DNA of 64,000 bases from NCBI RefSeq assembly GCF_029223195.1, contig NZ_JARHUF010000004.1, positions 184,830-248,829 of the forward strand, given 5' to 3'. Positions 1 to 9,802 of this stretch are shown here, one piece after another. This DNA is from Vibrio sp. CAU 1672. GTDB lineage: Bacteria > Pseudomonadota > Gammaproteobacteria > Enterobacterales > Vibrionaceae. Position 1 is the first letter of the stretch. Each line of letters begins with the position of its first letter. The translations under genes and the position numbers were made by a program. The notes below the pieces were generated by a model that saw nothing but the letters and a program-made list of their open reading frames with translations, did not search any database and was not told the origin of the DNA.

Positions 1-321
1 AACAACATTGTGTTCCCAAGCGTCGGTATGCCGCACGTGTTGGAAGAGCTACAAGGTATCCCGAGCCCTGTCTATGAAACCCATGTCGTCGATGGGGAAG
101 AAGACAAAGTGGTGGTGGGTACAGCAACGGATGGTACTGGTGAGCTGAGTGCAAGCGAGTACGACAAAGCGGTCGGTGATCTAGTGAACTTCCTGGTTTA
201 CTCCGGCGATCCGGTTCAGTTGGAGCGTCATGCACTCGGTTGGTGGGTGATGGGCTTCCTGGTGCTGTTTACCATCGTCGTGGTACTGCTGAAGAAAGAG
301 TATTGGCGTGATGTGCATTAA
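1..321 (+). CDS. petC: Cytochrome c1, C-terminal part (partial)
   Basis: The reading frame is open from the first base, so the gene starts outside the window; 106 residues are visible. Cytochrome c1 is the membrane-anchored c-type haem subunit of the cytochrome bc1 complex and passes electrons from the Rieske protein to soluble cytochrome c. The visible part begins in the FPSVGMPH stretch, where the Met is the likely axial haem ligand. The haem-attachment CxxCH must lie upstream. Near the end there is one hydrophobic segment (WWVMGFLVLFTIVVVLL) followed by KKEYWRDVH, the single C-terminal anchor with a positive cytoplasmic tail that is typical of the family. A strong terminator follows, so this is the last gene of petABC. 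The sspAB pair comes next, an order common in gammaproteobacteria. Confidence 0.9.
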   Translation, partial: NNIVFPSVGMPHVLEELQGIPSPVYETHVVDGEEDKVVVGTATDGTGELSASEYDKAVGDLVNFLVYSGDPVQLERHALGWWVMGFLVLFTIVVVLLKKEYWRDVH

Positions 322-364
322 TTGTGCTAACATACCGTGCTAATTCCCAATTTTGATTAATATA

Positions 365-394
365 CAATGGAGGCTTAGCCTCCATTGTTTTTTT
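365..394 (+). terminator. Intrinsic terminator after petC
   Basis: A perfect 10-bp stem (CAATGGAGGC at 365-374 pairing with 378-387) with a TTA loop is followed by seven T residues. It closes the pet operon and separates it from sspA. Confidence 0.9.
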
Positions 395-419
395 ATTTGT
401 AAGTGTAACGGAGGGCTCC

Positions 420-1055
420 ATGGCTGTAGCTGCCAATAAACGTTCTGTGATGACTCTTTTCTCAAGTGCATCAGATTTGTATAGCCATCAGGTTCGCATT
501 GTTCTGGCTGAGAAAGGTGTAAGTGTGGAAGTTGAGCTTGTTGATGAAGCTAACCTTCCTGCTGAGCTGGTAGAGCTAAACCCATATAAATCCGTGCCGA
601 CTCTTGTTGACCGCGAGCTAGCTCTTTATGATTCGAAAATCATCATGGAGTACCTGGACGAGCGCTTCCCTCATCCACCGCTGATGCCGGTTTACCCTGT
701 TGCTCGTGGTAATAGCCGTTTGATGATGTACCGTATTGAGCGCAACTGGTATTCGCTAGCGGAAAAAGTCATGAAAGGTAATGGTGAAGAAGCAGAAAAA
801 GCACGCACTAAACTGCGTAATGATCTGCTGACGCTGGCACCGATTTTCGCTGAATATGAGTATTTCATGAGCGAAGAGTTCAGCCTAATCGACTGTTACC
901 TGGCTCCGTTGTTATGGCGTTTGCCACAACTGGGTATTGAGCTGGTTGGCCCAGGTTCGAAAGAGATCAAAGTGTACATGAATCGTGTGTTTGAGCGAGA
1001 CTCATTCCTGGCTTCTCTGACCGAAGCTGAGCGTGAAATGCGTTTGGTTCGCTAA
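420..1055 (+). CDS. sspA: Stringent starvation protein A
   Basis: Encodes 211 residues, matching the usual size of about 212. SspA is a glutathione S-transferase-fold protein that binds RNA polymerase and alters promoter use in stationary phase and stress; it lacks GST activity in characterised members. The N-terminal half is a thioredoxin-like GST domain (LFSSASDLYSHQVRIVLAEK, then NPYKSVPTLVDRE and the cis-Pro region, residues about 10-85). The rest is the helical GST C-domain (about 90-205). The ATG at 420 is preceded by GGAGG at 410-414, a good ribosome binding site. sspB starts 16 nt after the stop, so the two are co-transcribed as in other gammaproteobacteria. Confidence 0.95.
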   Translation: MAVAANKRSVMTLFSSASDLYSHQVRIVLAEKGVSVEVELVDEANLPAELVELNPYKSVPTLVDRELALYDSKIIMEYLDERFPHPPLMPVYPVARGNSRLMMYRIERNWYSLAEKVMKGNGEEAEKARTKLRNDLLTLAPIFAEYEYFMSEEFSLIDCYLAPLLWRLPQLGIELVGPGSKEIKVYMNRVFERDSFLASLTEAEREMRLVR

Positions 1056-1071
1056 GGCGTTTGCCAACGTT

Positions 1072-1551
1072 ATGGATATCGCAAAAATGACAGCCCGTCG
1101 GCCATATATGCTGCGTGCCTTTTATGACTGGTTGGTGGATAACGACTTGACGCCACATTTGGTGGTGGATGCCACTCTTCCCGGCGTTCGGGTACCACTT
1201 GAATTCGTTCAGGATGGGCAGATTATTTTGAACATCGCACCGCGAGCGGTAGGGCATCTTGAGTTAAGCAATGATGCTGTGACCTTCCATGCGCGATTCA
1301 GTGGCCGACCTCATTCGGTGATTGTACCGGTGTATGCGATTCAGGCGATTTATGCGCGTGAGAATGGTGCTGGTACCATGTTTGAGCCGGAAGAGGCTTA
1401 TACCAATATTGAGCAAGAGTCGGATATCGAGGAAGACTTTAGCGTTGGCTTGACGAGTTTGAGTGATAGTGTTCCCGCTGACACTGAAGCTGAGCCAGAA
1501 CAAGAAATCCCCCGACCAAAAGGCCGACCGAGCCTGAGGGTGATTAAGTAA
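1072..1551 (+). CDS. sspB: ClpXP protease specificity-enhancing factor SspB
   Basis: Encodes 159 residues from the ATG at 1072. A longer in-frame reading from 1033 would run into sspA, and the N-terminus MDIAKMTARRPYMLRAFYDW lines up with E. coli MDLSQLTPRRPYLLRAFYEW, so the internal ATG is preferred. SspB delivers ssrA-tagged proteins to ClpXP. The folded substrate-binding domain covers residues about 1-110 (GQIILNIAPRAVGHLEL, IYARENGAGTMFEP). An acidic, flexible linker follows and ends in RPSLRVIK, the short XB motif that docks on the ClpX zinc-binding domain. The gene ends at a bidirectional terminator shared with convergent dolP. Confidence 0.95.
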   Translation: MDIAKMTARRPYMLRAFYDWLVDNDLTPHLVVDATLPGVRVPLEFVQDGQIILNIAPRAVGHLELSNDAVTFHARFSGRPHSVIVPVYAIQAIYARENGAGTMFEPEEAYTNIEQESDIEEDFSVGLTSLSDSVPADTEAEPEQEIPRPKGRPSLRVIK

Positions 1552-1582
1552 AAAAAAAGCAGCGTTTAACGCTGCTTTTTTT
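1552..1582. terminator. Bidirectional terminator between sspB and dolP
   Basis: The stem GCAGCG (1559-1564) / CGCTGC (1570-1575) with loop TTTAA is flanked by an A-run on the left and a T-run on the right. It can end transcripts from both convergent genes. Confidence 0.9.
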
Positions 1583-1611
1583 ATCGCTGCTCTTATAACA
1601 ACGAATGACTG

Positions 1612-2187
1612 TTATTCGGCAGTCGGTTCACCATACTGGAAGCCACGAATGACCTGCTTCACACCAGAGATATTGCGTGCCACCTCGGTAGCGCGATCAG
1701 CCTGCGTGGTGGTGACATAACCAAACAGGAATACTTCGCGGTCTTCGGTAATGACCTTGATCTTTACACCGTTTAGCTCACCGTCTGTCAGAAGTGCCGA
1801 TTTGACTTTGGTGGTGATCCAACTGTCGTTGCTAATTTCTGTGATCGACAGGGGTTGCTTGAGCTTAATTTGATTATGGATGGTATCAATGCCATCCAAC
1901 TCACGAACTTTTTGCTCAAACTCGTGCATCAGTGCCTGGCTGGGGATCTGACCCATTAAGACAATGCTGCCATTGTACGAACTGGCAATGACCCGCACCT
2001 TGCCTTTATAAGGTGCTTTGTTGCCGAGCGCGGCCACTTCAAATTCAATATTGTTGTCTTGCCAGATCTGCTTGGTTGAACGTGTGTCAATGACGATGTT
2101 GGCTGTCGTCGCTGCCCCGGCAATAAACAGTCCCGCACAGCCACTCAAGCTGAGTGCGATACATAAAACGATAAAGCTACGTATCAT
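1612..2187 (-). CDS. dolP: BON-domain outer-membrane lipoprotein DolP (YraP)
   Basis: Encodes 191 residues. A lipoprotein signal peptide ends in the lipobox LSGC, giving lipidated Cys17. Two BON domains follow (roughly residues 45-115 and 120-187), recognisable from the paired VRVIASSYNGSIVLMGQIPS and VKIKVITEDREVFLFGYV blocks. DolP of E. coli sits in the inner leaflet of the outer membrane, binds anionic phospholipid and supports outer-membrane integrity and BAM function. It is the last gene of the minus-strand group lpoA-yraN-diaA-dolP, 22 nt after diaA. The neighbouring set is the same as in E. coli, which supports the assignment. Confidence 0.92.
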   Translation of the reverse strand: MIRSFIVLCIALSLSGCAGLFIAGAATTANIVIDTRSTKQIWQDNNIEFEVAALGNKAPYKGKVRVIASSYNGSIVLMGQIPSQALMHEFEQKVRELDGIDTIHNQIKLKQPLSITEISNDSWITTKVKSALLTDGELNGVKIKVITEDREVFLFGYVTTTQADRATEVARNISGVKQVIRGFQYGEPTAE

Positions 2188-2209
2188 AGGATTACCACCT
2201 TACAGTCGA

Positions 2210-2803
<594 letters not shown>

Positions 2804-3172
2804 TTATCCTTCGGAGATTGCGTTTGGTATCCAGTTGATGTCCCGGCCTTGATCTTGAATGGCGACAACATCAAAACGGTAATCTACCATATTTTCAGAA
2901 ATATGCTGCTGACTCAGCCAAACATGTGCGGTTTTTACCATTTTACGCATTTTGCTCGGGGTGACCATTTCGGCGGCGGTACCAAAATGATCACTTTTAC
3001 GGTATTTGACCTCAATGAAGACAATGGTTTCACCATGGCGGAAGATTAAATCGATTTCGCCGACTCTGGTCTGAAAATTCTGCGCAACAAATTTAAGGCC
3101 CTGGCGTTGCAGGTAGCGCTTCGCCAAGGCTTCATAGTGGTTGCCGATGTGCCGCCGGCTAAAGAGCCCCAC
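2804..3172 (-). CDS. yraN: YraN-family (UPF0102) putative endonuclease-fold protein
   Basis: Encodes 122 residues, the normal length of UPF0102. The family has a Holliday-junction-resolvase-like PD-(D/E)xK fold, but its cellular role is not established. The core signature is visible: GEIDLIFRHG followed by IVFIEVKYRKS (acidic residue, then ExK), with an N-terminal KRYLQRQGLKFVAQNF. The start overlaps the 3' end of lpoA by 14 nt in another frame, as expected for coupled translation in this operon. The name rests on the motif and on the lpoA-yraN-diaA order. Confidence 0.9.
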   Translation of the reverse strand: MGLFSRRHIGNHYEALAKRYLQRQGLKFVAQNFQTRVGEIDLIFRHGETIVFIEVKYRKSDHFGTAAEMVTPSKMRKMVKTAHVWLSQQHISENMVDYRFDVVAIQDQGRDINWIPNAISEG

Positions 3173-4970
3173 GCTCGGCCCAACTTAACTCTCGTTGCAC
3201 GACACAGTTCTGGTCAATGCTGAGAATGCCGGTCTGTCCGGAAATAGTTTTACCCGGAACCACTTTCATCTGTGGTAGTTCTTCCATCAGTTTGTATGCA
3301 TCCATTCCCAACGCTTGCAGGCGTTTCTCCATGTTAGATTGTTCGGGCCACAGCTGTCCCATTTCTGCCTCAATGGCAGGGTCGGCCTCGATCAGCAAAG
3401 GAATGTCACTGTAAACGACACCGGTTAAGTCTTCATAGGTGGTTCCGCCGCTGTTGCTGCGGGAGTTGGAAAACAGTTTTGGTGGTGTAGTGTCAGGGTT
3501 AATCGCAACTTCAATAAACGGTTTGATCAGGGTCAGTTCTGAGCTTCTTGCCACGATGTAGACCGCATCAATGTCGCGGCGGCTGCGTGGCTGGGTCTCT
3601 AGTGGCAGGTCCATCAGTGACGACATTTGCGCAATGCGCTGTTGGCTTTCCTGTAAACCGAAAATGGTATTGATGTTTTTTTGTAACTGACGTTTATTGC
3701 CAAAATAACTGTTGGTGACAGTATTGGCACTGTACTTTTTCCATTCCTGATCAAATGCTTCCACTACACGCTGGCCATAGTTACCCTCCGGAGCGAGGAT
3801 CAGCGGGTATTGATAGCCTTGACTAAACAGGTATTTTGCCGCCTGCGCGACCTCTTGCTCGGGTGACAGCGTCAGGTAACAAAGGTCGAGGCCTGGCTGA
3901 ATCTGTTCAGGAATATTCAGTGCCAGGGCGGGAATCACTGTCTGGGGCTGCGCTGGATCAGCCTGACTATGCAGCAATTCAACATTCTTTTTTTGCAGCG
4001 GGCCGACAATAAAATCGATCTGTTCGGCGAGCAGACGCTGCTTGATTTCGCTGGTACTGTAGGCCTGAGTGTCGATGACCGTTAACGTGGCGGCGGGATC
4101 ACGTGCCTTATCATTCATCATGGCAAATAAAAAACCGTCACGGATTAACTGGCCTTGCGTAGCAAGCTTCCCGGTCATGGGGAGCAGTAAGGCGGTATTG
4201 GTTGGTTTGACAATATCCAGAGCGAGAATTTTTTGAATCGCTTCAGGGGTATATACCGCAGCAGGATGTGAGGGGTTCTCTTCCAGCCAGTGCTCCAGGC
4301 TATTTTTTAATTGCGAGATGTTGCCGGTTAATGTCTTGGCGTAAATGGCCAGTTGCCGCCAGCCGTCGAGCACCTCTTCATTTGGCTCGGCCTGTAGTGC
4401 GGTCAGTTCATATTCAGAATAGCTGGCAAAGTTCATCCAGATCCGGTTGGAAATTTCATTTTGCTCGAGCGCTGAAGAATACTGGCTCAGAGCAACCAGT
4501 TCGCGGTTGGCAGCAAAAGCCTTGTCCAGGCTCTGGTAAGCGTCGGCCCGCAGCGTGTGATAGTCTTTCCATTGCCTTGCTGGCAGTTGCCACCAAGGCT
4601 TAAAGTTGAGCAATTGCAAAAGTTGCTGATGCTGGCCTTGTTTCTGCTGCAAGGTTGCGCGGGTGAGCTGCCATTCAGCTTGCTGAACTTCGCTGAGTTG
4701 TTGGCGTGCGAGGCGTTTGATTAACAGCTCCGCTTGCTCGAGTTCATTGGCGTGAATCGCTGCCTTAGCCGCCATAATTAACCAGTCGTTCTGGCGACTG
4801 CCTTCACTGCTGTCGGCCTGAATCATGTAGTTCTGTACAGACTGGGTAGGCTCGAGTGTAATGTCTACGCTGTCAGGCTGCCGTGGCGCGGTAGAACAGG
4901 CTGCTAGCGTAATTGCCAGTGCAACTGGGGTGAATAAGCGTGGTACACTGAGTCTCTTATGGTTCATCAT
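3159..4970 (-). CDS. lpoA: Penicillin-binding protein activator LpoA
   Basis: Encodes 603 residues. A lipoprotein signal peptide with lipobox LAAC makes Cys25 the lipidated residue. LpoA is an outer-membrane lipoprotein that crosses the periplasm and activates the bifunctional peptidoglycan synthase PBP1a. The N-terminal half (about 40-250) is Gln-rich and helical, in line with the TPR-like domain. The C-terminal half (about 255-600) is a periplasmic-binding-protein type 1 fold (NTALLLPMTGKLATQGQLIRDGFL, then FIVGPL, LAPEGNYGQR, DAVYIVARSSEL). There are two Met codons at the start (MMNHK); either could be used. It is the first gene of the minus-strand group and is transcribed divergently from rsmI. 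Confidence 0.93.
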   Translation of the reverse strand: MMNHKRLSVPRLFTPVALAITLAACSTAPRQPDSVDITLEPTQSVQNYMIQADSSEGSRQNDWLIMAAKAAIHANELEQAELLIKRLARQQLSEVQQAEWQLTRATLQQKQGQHQQLLQLLNFKPWWQLPARQWKDYHTLRADAYQSLDKAFAANRELVALSQYSSALEQNEISNRIWMNFASYSEYELTALQAEPNEEVLDGWRQLAIYAKTLTGNISQLKNSLEHWLEENPSHPAAVYTPEAIQKILALDIVKPTNTALLLPMTGKLATQGQLIRDGFLFAMMNDKARDPAATLTVIDTQAYSTSEIKQRLLAEQIDFIVGPLQKKNVELLHSQADPAQPQTVIPALALNIPEQIQPGLDLCYLTLSPEQEVAQAAKYLFSQGYQYPLILAPEGNYGQRVVEAFDQEWKKYSANTVTNSYFGNKRQLQKNINTIFGLQESQQRIAQMSSLMDLPLETQPRSRRDIDAVYIVARSSELTLIKPFIEVAINPDTTPPKLFSNSRSNSGGTTYEDLTGVVYSDIPLLIEADPAIEAEMGQLWPEQSNMEKRLQALGMDAYKLMEELPQMKVVPGKTISGQTGILSIDQNCVVQRELSWAERGAL

Positions 4971-5038
4971 TGCCGTGAGTTCTCTATAATTTTGTACAAA
5001 ATTGTCTCTATATTAATCGTTGAAGTGATGGTAAACAA
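4971..5038. promoter_or_regulatory. Divergent lpoA / rsmI promoter region with a perfect palindrome
   Basis: The 68-bp gap must hold promoters in both directions. It is AT-rich, with TATAAT at 4985-4990. A perfect 16-bp palindrome, AATTTTGTACAAAATT, lies at 4988-5003 and overlaps that hexamer, so it could be an operator for one or both genes. No -35 element stands out clearly for either direction. The regulator is unknown. Confidence 0.5.
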
Positions 5039-5902
5039 ATGACAGATAAAAATAAGTTGCTGAATGACGGTGCAACTCTCTATATCGTACCGACTCCGAT
5101 CGGAAATTTAGCCGATATTACCCAGCGCGCTATTGACGTTCTGTCGTCGGTAGACATGATTGCTGCGGAAGATACACGACATACCGGTAAACTGCTGTCT
5201 CACTTCAATATACCGACCAAAACCTTTGCTCTGCATGATCATAATGAACAGCAGAAAGCCCAGCTATTGGTCGACAAACTGCAATCGGGACTGTCGATTG
5301 CATTGGTCTCTGACGCCGGTACGCCACTGATCAGCGATCCAGGATATCATTTGGTGACCAAATGTCGTCAGGCGGGCGTAAGAGTTGTGCCACTTCCTGG
5401 TGCGTGTGCTGTGATCACGGCGTTAAGTGCTTCCGGGCTGCCGTCGGATCGGTTCAGCTTTGAGGGGTTCTTACCGGCCAAAAGCAAAGGGCGCAAAGAT
5501 AAGTTTCTCGAGATCGCCTCGGTTGAGCGCACTTGTATATTTTATGAGTCCCCACATCGCATTCTCGATTCCCTCCAAGATATGGTAGACGTTCTGGGGC
5601 CGGAGCGAGAAGTGGTGATGGCGCGTGAGTTAACCAAAACTTTTGAAACCATTCAGGGAATGCCTCTTGGAGAACTGGTTGAGTGGGTAAAAAGTGATGA
5701 AAATCAGCAAAAGGGCGAGATGGTACTGCTGGTCCACGGCCATCGTCAGGAGGCAGACGACAGTTTGCCGGATGATGCAACGCGCGCGTTGACCATCATG
5801 ACCAAAGAGCTGCCGCTGAAAAAAGCCGCGGCCCTGACGGCCGAGATTTATAATCTGAAGAAAAACGCGCTGTATAAATGGGGATTGGAGCACATCGGTT
5901 AA
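5039..5902 (+). CDS. rsmI: 16S rRNA (cytidine(1402)-2'-O)-methyltransferase
   Basis: Encodes 287 residues, the usual size. RsmI uses S-adenosylmethionine to methylate the 2'-O of C1402 in the 16S rRNA decoding centre; RsmH, encoded downstream in this window, adds the N4 methyl on the same base. It belongs to the tetrapyrrole-methylase fold: [18 protein letters not shown] near residues 14-31, [12 protein letters not shown] near 42-53, [15 protein letters not shown] near 86-100, and [18 protein letters not shown] near 118-135. A C-terminal helical extension follows. The start ATG is at 5039. The gene reads divergently from lpoA and into rnpB. Confidence 0.95.
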   Translation: MTDKNKLLNDGATLYIVPTPIGNLADITQRAIDVLSSVDMIAAEDTRHTGKLLSHFNIPTKTFALHDHNEQQKAQLLVDKLQSGLSIALVSDAGTPLISDPGYHLVTKCRQAGVRVVPLPGACAVITALSASGLPSDRFSFEGFLPAKSKGRKDKFLEIASVERTCIFYESPHRILDSLQDMVDVLGPEREVVMARELTKTFETIQGMPLGELVEWVKSDENQQKGEMVLLVHGHRQEADDSLPDDATRALTIMTKELPLKKAAALTAEIYNLKKNALYKWGLEHIG

Positions 5903-5999
5903 TCCAGCCTGTTGGGCACCGGAGTGGCGCTTGAGCGGCGGTGGAACGCGCAAATAAACCGCACATTACCGGCTTATTGCAGCATATTTGTGATCTCAC

Positions 6000-6028
6000 T
6001 AGACACTGGCTGGAGAACTCTATACAAT
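6000..6028 (+). promoter_or_regulatory. Sigma-70 promoter of rnpB
   Basis: TAGACA at 6000-6005 and TACAAT at 6023-6028 are separated by 17 bp. The predicted mature 5' end of RNase P RNA is about 9 nt further on. Five of six bases match the consensus in each hexamer. Confidence 0.75.
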
Positions 6029-6036
6029 CCGCTCTC

Positions 6037-6464
<428 letters not shown>

Positions 6465-6471
6465 ATTCGAG

Positions 6472-6505
6472 ACCCATCATTACTTTTTGTAGTGATGGGT
6501 TTTTT
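6472..6505 (+). terminator. Intrinsic terminator of rnpB
   Basis: A 12-bp stem, 6472-6483 paired with 6489-6500, has one T-G wobble and a TTTTT loop. It is followed by a T-rich tract. It lies just past the predicted mature 3' end. Confidence 0.93.
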
Positions 6506-6513
6506 GCTTTTTA

Positions 6514-6542
6514 TTGACGCAAACAGCGTCATTGCCCATAAA
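6514..6542 (+). promoter_or_regulatory. Candidate promoter of the dcw cluster
   Basis: TTGACG at 6514-6519 and CATAAA at 6537-6542 are 17 bp apart, about 130 nt before rsmH. It is the first plausible promoter after the rnpB terminator. Further down, GTGGTGG (6575-6581) and TGGGA (6590-6594) faintly recall the TGGGN repeats bound by MraZ in other bacteria, but no mraZ gene is present here. The rest of 6543-6674 holds no gene that I can see. Confidence 0.45.
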
Positions 6543-6674
6543 CTTAGCGTTAAATCACGTCTCACGGTAGACTAGTGGTGGCGATGAGATGGGAAATTAG
6601 TACACTAGAAGAGGTTTGCCTGGCAGGTCGACACCTCTAACCCACTCGCTTGAAGAAGACTTAACGAGAAAGCT

Positions 6675-7625
6675 ATGACCGAAACATTTCAGCATATATC
6701 TGTGTTATTAAATGAATCCATTGATGGCCTGGCTATCAAGCCTGACGGTATTTATATCGATGGCACATTTGGCCGAGGCGGTCACAGTCGAACCATTCTG
6801 TCTAAGCTGGGAGAAAATGGCCGTCTGTACTCGATTGACCGGGATCCACAGGCTATCGCCGAAGCCGGTAAAATTGACGATCCGCGTTTCACCATCATCC
6901 ATGGTCCGTTTTCTGGTATTGCAGAATACGCAGTAGAGTATGGGTTAGTGGGTAAAGTAGATGGTGTGCTGCTGGATTTGGGGGTCTCTTCGCCGCAACT
7001 CGATGATGCAGAACGCGGCTTCAGTTTCATGAAAGACGGCCCGCTGGATATGCGTATGGACCCGACCTCTGGTATTCCGGTTTCGCAATGGCTGATGGAA
7101 GCCGAGCTGGACGACATCACCTGGGTCATTCGTGAATTTGGTGAGGATAAGCACGCGCGCCGCATTGCTAAAGCCATCGTCGCGTATCGTGAAAATGAAG
7201 AGAATGAGCCATTGACTCGTACCGGACAGTTAGCAAAACTGATTTCAGATGCCGCGCCAAAAAGTTTCAAAGAAAAAAAGCACCCGGCAACCAGAGCGTT
7301 TCAGGCGTTCCGCATTTACATTAACAGTGAGTTAGAAGAAATTGATACAGCACTAAAAGGTGCGGCCAGAATTCTCGCTCCTGAAGGGCGTTTATCCGTG
7401 ATCAGCTTTCATTCGCTGGAAGACCGGATGGTAAAACGTTTTATGCGCAAAGAGAGCAAAGGGCCAGAAGTGCCGCACGGTATTCCATTGACAGAAGCGC
7501 AAATCAAAGAGCTGGGTAGCGCAAACATGAAAACCGTCAGTAAGGCGATAAAGCCAAGTAAACAAGAAATTGAACTTAATCCCCGTTCACGCAGTTCTGT
7601 GCTGAGAATTGCGGAAAAACTGTAA
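6675..7625 (+). CDS. rsmH: 16S rRNA (cytosine(1402)-N4)-methyltransferase
   Basis: Encodes 316 residues, standard length. RsmH (MraW) methylates N4 of C1402 in 16S rRNA; RsmI, upstream, modifies the ribose of the same nucleotide. The SAM-binding motif [10 protein letters not shown] lies at about residues 30-39, with [11 protein letters not shown] following. The family signature [18 protein letters not shown] lies near residues 101-118, and the C-terminal [14 protein letters not shown] near 244-257. It is the first gene of the dcw cluster here because mraZ is missing. ftsL begins 5 nt after its stop, which suggests translational coupling. Confidence 0.96.
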   Translation: MTETFQHISVLLNESIDGLAIKPDGIYIDGTFGRGGHSRTILSKLGENGRLYSIDRDPQAIAEAGKIDDPRFTIIHGPFSGIAEYAVEYGLVGKVDGVLLDLGVSSPQLDDAERGFSFMKDGPLDMRMDPTSGIPVSQWLMEAELDDITWVIREFGEDKHARRIAKAIVAYRENEENEPLTRTGQLAKLISDAAPKSFKEKKHPATRAFQAFRIYINSELEEIDTALKGAARILAPEGRLSVISFHSLEDRMVKRFMRKESKGPEVPHGIPLTEAQIKELGSANMKTVSKAIKPSKQEIELNPRSRSSVLRIAEKL

Positions 7626-7630
7626 CCGAC

Positions 7631-7948
7631 ATGACTCAAGCCAGCCCGAATCTGACCAAGCTGATTGCCAGGGACCTGATCACTGTTGGTCGCATTCCGT
7701 TGCTCCTGCTACTGATGATCTTTGGTTCTGCGATGGGGACAGTGCTGGCCACGCATCACGCACGCCAGGCGATAGCAGAAAAAGATCAAACTCTGGTCGA
7801 GCGTGAGCGGCTGGACAGTGAGTGGCGCAATCTGATGTTAGAAGAAACCGCTTTGGCTGAGCACAGCCGGGTGCAGGATCTGGCAAAGAAAGACCTGGAA
7901 ATGAAACGGCCAGATGGCGATAAAGAAGTAGTTATCACATTAAAATGA
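7631..7948 (+). CDS. ftsL: Cell division protein FtsL
   Basis: Encodes 105 residues. FtsL is a bitopic inner-membrane protein that forms the FtsQLB complex and passes the signal that activates FtsWI septal synthesis. The short cytoplasmic N-terminus ends near residue 21. One membrane segment (VGRIPLLLLLMIFGSAMGTVLA, about 19-40) follows, then a periplasmic coiled-coil rich in Glu, Leu and Arg (QTLVERERLDSEWRNLMLEE). The name rests on this layout and on its place between rsmH and ftsI, because FtsL sequences diverge quickly. The stop overlaps the ftsI start in ATGA. Confidence 0.93.
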   Translation: MTQASPNLTKLIARDLITVGRIPLLLLLMIFGSAMGTVLATHHARQAIAEKDQTLVERERLDSEWRNLMLEETALAEHSRVQDLAKKDLEMKRPDGDKEVVITLK

Positions 7949-9741
7949 TTGGACAAAATAACACCCAGCCAGGCAAGCAACGCAACTCAGTTGCGAAAGG
8001 TAACTCTGCGCCTCATCCAGAGTCGGCTGGGGGGCAGAGTCCGGGTGAAAAAGGTCATGTAAATACGCCCTTTTTGATCCGCTGGCGATTTAATTTGCTG
8101 TTGTTTTTTGTTTTTTGTGCGTTTGCGCTGTTGGTTGGCCGCGTGGCTTACATTCAGATCATTGAACCGGACAACCTGATTAAACAGGGTGACTTGCGCT
8201 CAGTACGAGTTAAATCGATTCCTTCCGCGCGGGGGATCATTTCTGATCGCAATGGTGAACCGCTGGCGGTCAGCGTCCCGGTTGAGGCGGTGTGGGCCGA
8301 TCCGGTGACCATTTTCAAACAAAATGCGCTGGCGCAAACACAAAGTTGGTATGCGCTCGCCGATGTGCTTGGTCTCGACCGGCAAGGTCTGATTGATAAG
8401 ATCAAACAAAACGAATCCCGGCGCTTTATTTATTTGCAGCGCCAGGTTAGCCCGGCGATGGCCAATTACATCCGTGAACTCAAACTGCCGGGAGTCGGGC
8501 TGCGCGAGGAATCCCGCCGCTATTATCCTGCCGGTGAAGTCAGTGCTCACTTGGTCGGGGTCACCGGGATCGATGGCCATGGCCTGGAAGGTGTCGAGCG
8601 CAGTTATGATAAGTGGCTCACCGGGGAAGCGGGGAAAAAAACCATTCGTAAAGACCGCTATGGGCGGGTGGTGGAAAATATTGCTTTGGAAGAGAAGCAA
8701 GAAGGCAAGTCATTACAACTGACCATCGATCAGCGTTTGCAAGCCATTGCCTACCGGGCGATCAAACAGGCGGTGGCGGATCATCGTGCTACTTCCGGCT
8801 CTGTGGTGATGCTGGATGTCAAAACCGGAGCGGTATTGGCGATGGTTAATGCCCCTTCTTACAACCCGAATAACCGCAGTGACTGGCAAAGTTATAAAAT
8901 GCGTAACCGGGTGATCACCGACTCAATGGAGCCGGGTTCAACGATTAAACCATTTGTGATTTTGGCCGCTTTAGAAAATGGGGTGGCGGATAAAAATACA
9001 GTGATTGATACCGGTAACGGGATCTTGCGCTTAGGCGGTAGCCGGGTGCGGGACGTATCGAAAGTGGGTAAGGCGGATTTGACTCAGATCCTGAAAAAAT
9101 CGAGTAATATCGGTGTGACTAAGCTGTCAATGGAGATGCCGGTACAGGCGTTACTGGGGCTGTACAGTTCCGTTGGCCTGGGCGAACTGTCGGGCCTGAA
9201 TCTGGTCGGCGAAGTGACGGGGATATTCCCGACACGTACGCGTTGGTCGCCGATAGAACGCGCGACGATTTCCTTTGGTTACGGCTTATCGGTCACCCCG
9301 ATCCAACTGGCCCATGCCTACGCTACCCTGGCGAACTACGGCAAATACGAGCCGGTACATATGATCGAAAGCAATGATCAGGATATGTCTCGCCAGGTCG
9401 TGAGTGAGCGCTATGCGCGTGACGTGTTGATGATGCTTGAGACCGTGACCCAGAAGGGTGGATCGGCACGACGCGCCGCCGTTCCCGGCTATCGGGTGGG
9501 GGCGAAAACAGGCACCTCGCGCAAAGCCACCGCGGGTGGATACAGCGATGAGTATATTACCTATACCGCCGGGGTTGCGCCGGTCAGTGACCCGCGCATC
9601 GCCTTAGTGGTGGTGGTAAATGAACCGCAAGGCGATGATTACTACGGCGGCTCGGTCGCATCACCGGTGTTTTCAGAAATTATGAAGGGATCACTGCAGA
9701 TCCTCAATGTCGCCCCGGACGAAAACAAATTCCAGCAGTGA
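7945..9741 (+). CDS. ftsI: Septal peptidoglycan transpeptidase FtsI (PBP3)
   Basis: Encodes 598 residues. FtsI is the monofunctional class B penicillin-binding protein that cross-links septal peptidoglycan and partners with FtsW. After a short cytoplasmic region there is one membrane segment (FNLLLFFVFCAFALLVGRVAYI, about 50-72). A dimerisation/pedestal domain follows (ARGIISDRNGEPLAVS near 95-110). The transpeptidase domain has all three catalytic motifs: STIK with nucleophile Ser332, SSN at 386-388 and KTG at 521-523. The ATG at 7945 overlaps the ftsL stop by 4 nt. The N-terminus is about 25 residues longer than in E. coli and is Gln/Ser/Gly-rich. Confidence 0.96.
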   Translation: MIGQNNTQPGKQRNSVAKGNSAPHPESAGGQSPGEKGHVNTPFLIRWRFNLLLFFVFCAFALLVGRVAYIQIIEPDNLIKQGDLRSVRVKSIPSARGIISDRNGEPLAVSVPVEAVWADPVTIFKQNALAQTQSWYALADVLGLDRQGLIDKIKQNESRRFIYLQRQVSPAMANYIRELKLPGVGLREESRRYYPAGEVSAHLVGVTGIDGHGLEGVERSYDKWLTGEAGKKTIRKDRYGRVVENIALEEKQEGKSLQLTIDQRLQAIAYRAIKQAVADHRATSGSVVMLDVKTGAVLAMVNAPSYNPNNRSDWQSYKMRNRVITDSMEPGSTIKPFVILAALENGVADKNTVIDTGNGILRLGGSRVRDVSKVGKADLTQILKKSSNIGVTKLSMEMPVQALLGLYSSVGLGELSGLNLVGEVTGIFPTRTRWSPIERATISFGYGLSVTPIQLAHAYATLANYGKYEPVHMIESNDQDMSRQVVSERYARDVLMMLETVTQKGGSARRAAVPGYRVGAKTGTSRKATAGGYSDEYITYTAGVAPVSDPRIALVVVVNEPQGDDYYGGSVASPVFSEIMKGSLQILNVAPDENKFQQ

Positions 9742-9802
9742 GAAAGCAACGGACTGCTGACACAATTTCAGATTAACCTGAGCCAGAGCTCGGAGGACGA
9801 TT

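Noticed and set aside
1033..1071. Longer N-terminus for SspB starting inside sspA
   Set aside because: The extra residues have no counterpart in SspB, while the ATG at 1072 gives the standard N-terminus.
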